Below, in pieces: positions 15,523-22,256 of a stretch of 64,000 bases of DNA; positions within the stretch are counted from its first letter, which is position 1; every line of letters begins with the position of its first letter. Source of the stretch: Sphingomonas sp. (lineage in GTDB: Bacteria; Pseudomonadota; Alphaproteobacteria; Sphingomonadales; Sphingomonadaceae); the NCBI RefSeq assembly GCF_017304635.1, contig NZ_JAFKMA010000005.1, forward strand, positions 62,001-126,000. Direction: 5' to 3'. The position numbers and the translations under genes were made by a program. The notes below the pieces were generated by a model. That model was given only the letters and a program-made list of their open reading frames with translations. It was not told where the DNA came from and did no database searches.

Positions 15523-17796
15523 ATGAAGGCAGGTTTCTGGCTGTCGGTTTCGGTCGCGGCCCTGATGAGCACGGGGGTCGCCAGCGCGCAGACCGCACCG
15601 GCTCCCGACCAGACGACCACCGATCCGGCCGCCGCGTCACAGCCCAGCGCCACGACCGATCAGGACATCGTCATCACCGCCGAGCGCCGCTCGACCAGCT
15701 TGCAGCGCACCGGCGTCGCCGCCTCGGTGCTGACCGGCGAGGACCTGACGCGCAAGAGCATCAACACCGTCGAACAGCTCCAGTTCGCGACACCCTCGCT
15801 GACGGTCAACACGTCGGGCCAGTCGAACAGCTTCAACATCCGCGGGATCGGCAAGACCGAGATCACCAGCTCGATCGGCGTCGGTGTCGTCACCTATCGT
15901 GACGGCGTCGCGACCTTCCCGGGCTATTTCCAGACCGAGCCCTATTACGACATCGCTTCGGTCGAGGTGCTGCGCGGGCCGCAGGGCACCTTCGCCGGCG
16001 GCAACGCGACCGGCGGCGCGGTGTTCATCAGCGAGACGAACCCGTCGATGGATCGCGTCAAGGGCTATGCGCTGGCGCAATACGGCAATTACAACGACGT
16101 GAAGCTGCAAGGCGCGATCAACCTGCCGGTCAGCGACACGTTGGCGGTGCGCGTCGCCGCCAATTACGAAGGGCGCGACACGTTCTTCAAGGTGACCGGG
16201 CCGTGGACCGGCAATCCCGGCAACCTCAATTCGATCAGCGGTCGCGTGAGCCTGTTGTGGCAGCCCGACTCGCACCTGCGCGTGGCGATCAAGGGCGATT
16301 ACAACAACGTCGATTATGGCGGCTTCCCCAACACGCCGGCCTATTTCAGCAGGAACGGCCTGTCGCTGGCCGCCGGCGGCATCCCGGTCGCGAACACCGC
16401 CGATCCGTTCATCGTCACCAGCAACGCCGATTTGTCGGGCAAGGACGAGTTCGGCCGCATCTCCGCCAACATCAGCTACACGTTCGACAGCGGGCTCGTG
16501 ATCCGCTCGATCTCGGCGTACCAGCACGGCACCACGCAGGAGACGCTCGACGCCGACGGCACCGCGACCGGCAATCCCGGCATCGCCTCGGGGAACTCGA
16601 CGTTCCAGGATTTCGCCCGCGAGCACATCTGGTCGCAGGAACTCAACATCGTCTCGCCCGACAGCAACCGCTTCACCTGGCTGCTCGGCGGCTATTTGCA
16701 GCGCGACAGCTATAATTTTCCGCCCAACGGCGGTTATCGCTCGCTGACCGACGCGGGCACGCTGCGCTCGCTCGAAATCATCGGCACCAATCCGCACACG
16801 GCGACCGCCGCGTTCGGCCAGATCGGCTACAAGCTGACCGACGGCCTGCAACTGACGCTGGGCGGGCGCTGGTCGCGGACGACGTCGCGCAATGACGTCA
16901 TCTACCCTGCGACGCTCTTCATCGGGTTCCTCTACACCTACAACCCGCCGATCTCGCAGCACGATTTCTTCTCGAGCAGCAACGTCGACGGCAAGGTCGC
17001 GCTGAACTGGACGATCGACCAGAACAACTTCCTCTACGCCTTCGCGGCGACGGGGACGAAGGCGGGCGGGCTGAACGGCGCGAACTTCTTCGGCGTGACC
17101 CCGCGCGCTTTTTCGCCGGAGCGAGTGACCGACTATGAGGTCGGCTACAAGGGGACGCTGCTGAACGGTCACCTGCGCACGCAGATCGGCGGCTATTACA
17201 ACATCTATCGCAACTTCCAGGTCGCGATCGTCGATCCGCTGACGCCCAACTACAGCTCGATCTTCAACGTGCCGCAGCCGACCAAGCTCTACGGTCTCGA
17301 AGCGTCGGCGCAGGGCTCGTTCGGCGCGTTCCAGTTCGACTTCTCGACCTCGGTGTCGCATTCGGAAGTCGGCCAGTTCTTCGCCCGCGACCCGCGCATC
17401 GCGACCAGCGGTGCGTGCGATCCGACCACCGGACCGGGCACCGCGACCTGCATCAACGTCGGCGGGCGGCGGCAAACCTATTCGCCGCAATTCACGCTGA
17501 GCGTCGGCGCGCAATACGCCATCCCGCTGGGCGACGGCGTCACGCTGACCCCGCGCGCCGACTATGCCCATATTTCGGGCGTGTGGGCGACGTTGTTCCA
17601 GCGTGCCGACCTGGGCGACTACCTGCCGGAGCGGAACATCGTGAACGCGCAGTTGACGCTGGCGATGCGCGACTGGTCGATCGCGGGGTACAGCACCAAC
17701 CTGACCGACCAGCATTACATCGGCTCGCTCAACGGCACGCGCCGCCTGGCCGCGGCGCCGCGCCAGTACGGCATCCGGGTCAGCCACAACTTCTAA
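15523..17796 (+). CDS. TonB-dependent outer-membrane receptor (catabolic cluster, second)
   Basis: The chosen start is ATG 15523, preceded by GGGGAGG and beginning a normal signal peptide (MKAGFWLSVSVAALMSTGVASAQ). The extension to 15451 would use a TTG within the promoter motif. The 757-residue product carries a TonB-box region DIVITAERRS, a plug with VEVLRGPQGTFAGGNATGG, and a barrel ending GIRVSHNF with a terminal Phe. It has its own copy of the shared promoter motif. Two receptors in one locus may take up different forms of the substrate or act at different concentrations. Confidence 0.93.
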   Translation: MKAGFWLSVSVAALMSTGVASAQTAPAPDQTTTDPAAASQPSATTDQDIVITAERRSTSLQRTGVAASVLTGEDLTRKSINTVEQLQFATPSLTVNTSGQSNSFNIRGIGKTEITSSIGVGVVTYRDGVATFPGYFQTEPYYDIASVEVLRGPQGTFAGGNATGGAVFISETNPSMDRVKGYALAQYGNYNDVKLQGAINLPVSDTLAVRVAANYEGRDTFFKVTGPWTGNPGNLNSISGRVSLLWQPDSHLRVAIKGDYNNVDYGGFPNTPAYFSRNGLSLAAGGIPVANTADPFIVTSNADLSGKDEFGRISANISYTFDSGLVIRSISAYQHGTTQETLDADGTATGNPGIASGNSTFQDFAREHIWSQELNIVSPDSNRFTWLLGGYLQRDSYNFPPNGGYRSLTDAGTLRSLEIIGTNPHTATAAFGQIGYKLTDGLQLTLGGRWSRTTSRNDVIYPATLFIGFLYTYNPPISQHDFFSSSNVDGKVALNWTIDQNNFLYAFAATGTKAGGLNGANFFGVTPRAFSPERVTDYEVGYKGTLLNGHLRTQIGGYYNIYRNFQVAIVDPLTPNYSSIFNVPQPTKLYGLEASAQGSFGAFQFDFSTSVSHSEVGQFFARDPRIATSGACDPTTGPGTATCINVGGRRQTYSPQFTLSVGAQYAIPLGDGVTLTPRADYAHISGVWATLFQRADLGDYLPERNIVNAQLTLAMRDWSIAGYSTNLTDQHYIGSLNGTRRLAAAPRQYGIRVSHNF

Positions 17797-17807
17797 CGGG
17801 GAGGCTC

Positions 17808-17839
17808 CCCGCGCGGTCCGGTTCGCCGGGCCGCGCGGG
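17808..17839. terminator. Strong stem-loop between receptor and TetR gene
   Basis: A stem of about 14 pairs with a TTCG loop (arms CCCGCGCGGTCCGG and CCGGGCCGCGCGGG, one T-G wobble) begins 11 bases after the receptor stop. No T-run follows, so it may be a Rho-assisted terminator or an mRNA-stabilising structure. Confidence 0.6.
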
Positions 17840-17937
17840 ATTCTTCGCCGGGTGCTGGCGTTGATGGCGGAGCGCCGTATATCGGCAGCGTGTTTTTTTC
17901 CGATGAGGCCGGGATCGTTCCCGGCCGCGAGGGAGCG

Positions 17938-18633
17938 ATGACGACGGCGCCGAAACCCAAGCGACGGACCAAGGCGGAACAACGCGCCGAGAGCCTCGAG
18001 CAGATTCTCGACGCGGCCGAATATCTGTTCGCCGAACACGGCCTGTATGGCGTCACGCTGAAGGACGTGGCGCAGCGGGTCGGCGTCCACACCTCGCTGC
18101 TGCATTATTATTTCGACGACAAGAAAGCGCTGTTCGACGCCGTGGTCGCGCGCCGCGCGCCGGTCACGATCGAGCGGCGGATGGATGCGCTGGCCGCGTA
18201 CGAGCGCGATTGCGGCGGCAAGCCGACCGTCGAAGGGGCGTTGCGCGCCTATCTCGACACCGACCTCGACCTCTACAGCCAGCCCGACGAGGGCTGGCGG
18301 CGCTACGGCGCGCTGGGCGCGCTGATGAGCAACACCCCGCAATGGGGCGCCGAACTGATGGACATGCATTTCGACGGCGTCGTGCTGCGGCTGATCGACC
18401 TGCTGCGTCAGGCCTTGCCGGAATGCCCGGACGAGGATCTGTTCTGGGGATATCATTTCGTCACCGGCGCGCTGATGCTGACGCTGGCGCGGACCGGGCG
18501 GATCGACAAATTGTCGGGCGGCCTGTGTCGGTCGGACGATTTCGAGGCGGTAAAGGAACGGATGGCGCACTTCATGGCGGCCGGGTTCATGGCGGTATGC
18601 CGGGACCGGGCGACGGCGCGCGGCGCGACCTAA
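17938..18633 (+). CDS. TetR-family transcriptional regulator
   Basis: The 231-residue product is read from ATG 17938 (GAGGGAGCG upstream). The frame could extend to 17890, but that start has no good ribosome site. The helix-turn-helix is at about 25-70, with the pattern ILDAAEYLFAEHG, VTLKDVAQRVGV and LLHYYFDDKKALF. The C-terminal ligand domain is typical in size and has no recognisable subfamily marker. It closes the catabolic block and is the only regulator in it, so it is the natural candidate to bind the motif shared by the esterase, ligase and second-receptor promoters. That link is inference. Confidence 0.93.
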   Translation: MTTAPKPKRRTKAEQRAESLEQILDAAEYLFAEHGLYGVTLKDVAQRVGVHTSLLHYYFDDKKALFDAVVARRAPVTIERRMDALAAYERDCGGKPTVEGALRAYLDTDLDLYSQPDEGWRRYGALGALMSNTPQWGAELMDMHFDGVVLRLIDLLRQALPECPDEDLFWGYHFVTGALMLTLARTGRIDKLSGGLCRSDDFEAVKERMAHFMAAGFMAVCRDRATARGAT

Positions 18634-18742
18634 CGCACGATAGTATTCGGCGGCGGCTGTGCTATCGGTCGCGCCGGGCAGGGGGATATGGCAGCGGCGG
18701 CGCGCACGCGACCGGCGCTGAGCGACCAAGGAAGGACTGCCA

Positions 18743-18976
18743 ATGAAAGTCTATGCCAAGTCCCTTATCGTCCTCGCCGTCGCGGCGGGTGCCGTCGGCG
18801 TCAATGCTCCGGCCAACGCCAAGGGTTGCATCCGTGGCGCGGTCGCGGGCGGCGTCGCCGGGCATTATGCGCATCACCATGCGATCGCCGGCGCCATGGC
18901 CGGCTGCGCGGCGGGCCACTATTACTACAAGCACAAGGCCGCAGCGGCGGCGCGCGCGCAAGCGACGCATCGCTGA
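18743..18976 (+). CDS. Small exported glycine/histidine-rich protein
   Basis: This 77-residue protein has a signal peptide (MKVYAKSLIVLAVAAGAVGVNAPANA). The short mature part has a glycine-zipper-like stretch (GAVAGGVAGHYAHHHAIAGAMAG) and clusters of His, Tyr and Lys. Two cysteines could form a disulfide. Similar short glycine-zipper proteins occur in alphaproteobacterial envelopes with no defined role. AAGGA upstream of the ATG supports the start. A terminator-like hairpin follows. Confidence 0.65.
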   Translation: MKVYAKSLIVLAVAAGAVGVNAPANAKGCIRGAVAGGVAGHYAHHHAIAGAMAGCAAGHYYYKHKAAAAARAQATHR

Positions 18977-18990
18977 TTCGATCGTCACGG

Positions 18991-19018
18991 GCCGGCGCGC
19001 GGGATGCCGTGCGCCGGC
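18991..19018 (+). terminator. Rho-independent terminator candidate
   Basis: The stem GCCGGCGC/GCGCCGGC has a 12-base loop followed by TTATTCCTGTT. It lies 14 bases after the small exported protein and before the VanZ-like gene. Confidence 0.65.
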
Positions 19019-19050
19019 TTATTCCTGTTGCCGCCGCTCCGGATAGAACC

Positions 19051-19407
19051 ATGAGAATCCAGCTCTACCGCGTCCTGTTCGGCGCCGCGCTCGTCTTCGC
19101 CGTGACGATGGCGCTGCTCCCGCATCCGCCGCAGTTGCCGATCGACCGCTGGGGCGACAAGTCGGAGCATATGCTGGCGTTCGGCGTGCTCGCGGTGCTC
19201 GGGTCGCTGGCGTTCCCGCGGCTGCCGCTGCCGCGGCTCGGCGAAAGGCTGTCGTTCCTCGGCGCGCTGATCGAGGTGTGCCAGTCGATCCCGGCGCTGC
19301 ATCGCGATTGCGACATCCGCGACTGGCTGGCCGATACGCTGGCGATCGTCGTCGCGCTGATCGTGATGCACGTCGTCCTGCGGCGGGGGCAGGCCGCGTT
19401 AGGCTAG
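19051..19407 (+). CDS. VanZ-like small membrane protein
   Basis: The start is ATG 19051; the frame extends back to 18688 but overlaps the preceding gene. The 118-residue product has about four hydrophobic segments. It also has the family pattern DKSEHMLAFGVLAVL after the first helix and EVCQ...RDCDIRDWLADTLA later, with acidic residues in the membrane segments. VanZ-like proteins are often under 130 residues in alphaproteobacteria. Their role is unknown outside teicoplanin resistance, so no resistance function should be inferred here. Confidence 0.75.
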   Translation: MRIQLYRVLFGAALVFAVTMALLPHPPQLPIDRWGDKSEHMLAFGVLAVLGSLAFPRLPLPRLGERLSFLGALIEVCQSIPALHRDCDIRDWLADTLAIVVALIVMHVVLRRGQAALG

Positions 19408-19420
19408 GCGTGCCGACCGC

Positions 19421-20755
19421 TCAGAACGCCACGTACGGCCCGGCGACGCCGCCCGCGTTGCGTCCCTCGATCGAGGTATAGACGGTACGCCCGAAGAAGA
19501 ACGGGATGCCGAAATCGAAGCTGTTGGCGAACGGCAGCGGCGGCGTCACCAACGTCGGGTTGACGCCGAGCCCCGGCGCGACGGTCGACGTGTTGGGCAC
19601 GTCGAGCGGGCTGTAGAGCGTGAACGACCCGCTGACCGTCGTGCCGTTCTGCCCGGTCAGCGTCGGCGACAGCAAGGTCGGCGTCGTCGGGCAGTAGAAG
19701 GCGATCAGGTCGGTCTCGGTGCACGGATTGAGGCTGGTGTCGATGAAATAGTAATCGTTGCTGCCGGTATCGAGGAAGCTCTGGGTCAGTTGCTTGCCCT
19801 TGTACGTCGCGGTCAGCACCCCCGCGCCGAGGCCGCTGCCCGACGAGGTCAGCCGCAGGACGTTGGCGGCGGTGAGCGTGTTGTCGGACTGCGTGCCGAT
19901 CCCGAAGATCACCGTGCCGGTCAACGACGCGACGCCGCGCTGCGCGACCGCCGGCAGGGTGATGATCGTGCCGTTATTGTCGGCGGGGAAGGCCGCGACC
20001 GGATTGGGCAGTTGCTGGAACGGCGCGCTGGCATTGGCGGCGCGGGCGATGACGCTGCTGCACCCGCTCGTCGGGCAGGAATAATAGATCGCGCCCGACG
20101 ATCCCCCGGCGACGGTGCAATAGCTGCCGCAATCGGTGGTCGTCGTGCCGATCCCGATGATCCCGTTGGCGCCGAAATCCTTGACCGTCGTGATCGCCGT
20201 GCCGCCGCCAGACGAGCAACTGCTGGGCGCGCTGGCGAAGACGCCGGTGTCGGCGATCACCTGGAGCGGCATGCCGGCGACCTTTTCGCCGACGATCGAG
20301 AAATCCGCGGTCCGCACCGATCCGAACGCGTAGGAGTTCACGTATTGGTAGCATTCGCCGACCGGGTTGCTCGCCGTGTCGCTCTCGGTCGGCAGCGCGG
20401 CGAGCAGGCTCGCGTTCAGCGCCGGCTGCATGATGCGCAGCCCGACCGAGCCGGTGTCGAGGATGACATGGTCGATCGTCTGGCAATTCGTCGTCGAACC
20501 CGGCGCGCAGATCGTGACGGTGACATAGGGTTCGTTGAACGCGGTATAGGCGTCGGTCCCGGTGTTGAGCGCGGCCGGCCCGGCGTCGAGCGTGACGGTC
20601 GCGGTGTTGACGGTGCTGGCGGTCGGGGTGGGTGTCGGCGTCGGCGTGACCGTCGGCGCCGCCGCCACTGTCTGGGTCGACGATCCGCCATCGCCGCCGC
20701 ACGCCGACAGGGACAGTGCCAGCAACAGGCCGGCGACACTCGCGCGCAGCCTCAC
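19421..20755 (-). CDS. DUF3443-like lipoprotein resembling a pepsin-type aspartic protease
   Basis: This 444-residue protein starts at GTG 20755, which overlaps the stop of the DUF2844 gene (GTGA). A lipobox, LSAC, places the lipidated Cys at 19, and a Thr/Pro linker follows. The mature part has two DTGS motifs, at 100-103 (VILDTGSVGLRI) and 329-332 (SFLDTGSNDYYFID). It also has hydrophobic-Gly segments GIIGIG and FGIPFFFGRTVYTSIEG after them. This is the layout of a two-lobed aspartic protease. DUF3443 and DUF2844 are known neighbours of unknown function. The family call is by eye; protease activity is an inference. Confidence 0.8.
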   Translation of the reverse strand: MRLRASVAGLLLALSLSACGGDGGSSTQTVAAAPTVTPTPTPTPTASTVNTATVTLDAGPAALNTGTDAYTAFNEPYVTVTICAPGSTTNCQTIDHVILDTGSVGLRIMQPALNASLLAALPTESDTASNPVGECYQYVNSYAFGSVRTADFSIVGEKVAGMPLQVIADTGVFASAPSSCSSGGGTAITTVKDFGANGIIGIGTTTTDCGSYCTVAGGSSGAIYYSCPTSGCSSVIARAANASAPFQQLPNPVAAFPADNNGTIITLPAVAQRGVASLTGTVIFGIGTQSDNTLTAANVLRLTSSGSGLGAGVLTATYKGKQLTQSFLDTGSNDYYFIDTSLNPCTETDLIAFYCPTTPTLLSPTLTGQNGTTVSGSFTLYSPLDVPNTSTVAPGLGVNPTLVTPPLPFANSFDFGIPFFFGRTVYTSIEGRNAGGVAGPYVAF

Positions 20756-21231
20756 GGCTGGATCGCCAGATCGGCGACGGCAAACCCGGCCGGGGCGAGC
20801 GAAGGAATGTAGGCGACGCCGTGGAACCAGCCCATGTGACCGCCGACCTGGATCTGGAGGTTCGGTTGCGCGGTGCGCGGCGGCTGGCGCAGCGAATGCA
20901 TGCGCCGCGCGGTCGCGACGCTGTTCGCCTGGAACGTCGGGAAATAGGGTCCGAGCAAGGTCGCGAGGTCGGGCTTGCCCGGCCCCGACCAGGCGACCGC
21001 GAAGACGACGCCGTCGGCATTGGTGAATTCGTGCACCTGCCCGCCGTTCGGGCGCGTGAGTTCGTGACGCGTAAAGCGGCCGGTCGCCACCGTGCTGAGC
21101 CGTGCGGCCATCCGGCTGCGGTCGGCGGTGACGCTCGACGCCGATCCGCCGAGATGGGCGGCGGCGCTATCGGAAACCAGAGCGGCGATGGCGGCAAGAC
21201 CCATCGCGACGGCAGGACGGATCGGCGGCAC
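20752..21231 (-). CDS. DUF2844-like exported protein
   Basis: The chosen start is GTG 21231 with GGGAGG just upstream. The longer TTG start at 21255 would place that ribosome site inside the gene. The 159-residue product has a signal peptide ending SAAA. The mature part has the DUF2844 features AHLGG near its start, a VHEFTNADGVVFAVAW segment and GPGKPDLATLLGPYF. Function is unknown. Its stop overlaps the start of the DUF3443-like gene, so the two are co-translated. One possibility is that it is a substrate, inhibitor or chaperone of the protease-like partner. Confidence 0.75.
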   Translation of the reverse strand: MPPIRPAVAMGLAAIAALVSDSAAAHLGGSASSVTADRSRMAARLSTVATGRFTRHELTRPNGGQVHEFTNADGVVFAVAWSGPGKPDLATLLGPYFPTFQANSVATARRMHSLRQPPRTAQPNLQIQVGGHMGWFHGVAYIPSLAPAGFAVADLAIQP

Positions 21232-21374
21232 GGTCGGGCGACCTCCCAAACGCAAACTAGGGATCGCGGCCGCGGGGAGGCGTCGCGATTGCCGGCAAGC
21301 CTATGCGGGCACCGATCCTTGTCAATATCCCGACGTGGTAACGCCGGCGTTATGCGACCAACCGAGCGAGGGTG

Positions 21375-21758
21375 TCAGGCGACCGCGGCGACCGCCGGCG
21401 CGGGACGGTCGGTGCGCAGGCGCGGATGGTAGAATTCGCGCTCCTCGCGCAGCATCTTGCGTTCGAGCGCGTCGAGGATGCTGCGCGTCTCCCCGCAATA
21501 GGCCGACCATTCGGTGTCGATCCGGTCGGGCGTCCACTTGGCGACATGGTCGCGATAGCGGCGCTCGAACCCGTCGACCAGCGCCTTGCCGACGATCGTG
21601 TTCTCGATCGCGATGTGGCGCAGCAATTGCCGCGTCAGCTGCCAGCGGGTGGAGGCCAGCCAGTGTCCGATCGGCATGCCGTTTTCCGCGAGCAAGTCGC
21701 GCAAGGCGGCCGACAGGCTGCGTATCTCCCGGTGGTCGTCCAGCATCGCGTTCAACAT
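21375..21758 (-). CDS. Hemerythrin-like (HHE) protein
   Basis: This 127-residue, mostly helical protein has His9 in LDDHREIRSL and a later LLRHIAIENTIV. This is the H...HxxxE spacing of hemerythrin-type diiron sites. Further candidate ligands are in the RDHVAKW and REFYHPRL segments. Such proteins bind oxygen, sense redox state or store iron. The usual motif HxxxE is altered to HIAIE, so the exact ligand set is uncertain. The gene sits next to, but separated by 111 bases from, a phosphorelay locus on the same strand. Confidence 0.6.
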   Translation of the reverse strand: MLNAMLDDHREIRSLSAALRDLLAENGMPIGHWLASTRWQLTRQLLRHIAIENTIVGKALVDGFERRYRDHVAKWTPDRIDTEWSAYCGETRSILDALERKMLREEREFYHPRLRTDRPAPAVAAVA

Positions 21759-21869
21759 GGCGCATCCTTTCGCGACCGGGTTCGGCGCGCGCGCTTAACG
21801 AAAGCTTGCCGCGGGAAAGCGCCGGCTCGCGATTACCACCAAGGTCTAAAGCGGATCGCGAAAAGACCG

Positions 21870-22256
21870 TCAGGGCCGCCCGACGAGGGCGCGAATCTCC
21901 GCCGACAGCTGGAGCGGGTCGAACGGCTTCAGGATCACGCCGGCGGCACCGTGCGCGAGATATTGCGCGACATCCGCCTCGCGTCCCTTCGCCGTCATGA
22001 ACAGCACCGGCGTGTCCGCCATCCCCGGCAGCGCGCGCAGCGCCGCCAGCGTCGCGAGGCCGTCCATTTCCGGCATCATCACATCGAGCAGCAGGACGTC
22101 GGGCCGCCACTCGCCGTCGCCGAGCAAGGCGACCGCGTCGCTGCCCGACGCCACCGCGCGAACGGTGAAGCTCGGGTCGAGCCCGAGCGCCATCTCCACG
22201 ATCGTGCGGATGTCGGGATCGTCGTCGACGTACAGGAGCGAAAGCGGCGCCGTCAC
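21870..22256 (-). CDS. Single-domain response regulator
   Basis: A stand-alone receiver of 128 residues starts at GTG 22256, overlapping the kinase stop (GTGA). It shows DDD at 11-13, the phosphoacceptor Asp in VLLLDVMMPEMDG, the conserved Thr in VLFMTAKG and Lys in LKPFDP. With no output domain, it is likely to pass phosphate on or act by protein contact, as CheY-like proteins do. The much longer frame through the kinase gene is a shadow. It forms one operon with the hybrid kinase and the LuxR-type regulator. Confidence 0.9.
   Translation of the reverse strand: MTAPLSLLYVDDDPDIRTIVEMALGLDPSFTVRAVASGSDAVALLGDGEWRPDVLLLDVMMPEMDGLATLAALRALPGMADTPVLFMTAKGREADVAQYLAHGAAGVILKPFDPLQLSAEIRALVGRP

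Noticed and set aside
15637-18729. 1030-codon minus-strand frame opposite the second receptor and TetR gene
   Set aside because: It spans two clear plus-strand genes and a terminator-like hairpin. Its composition is that of an antisense frame.
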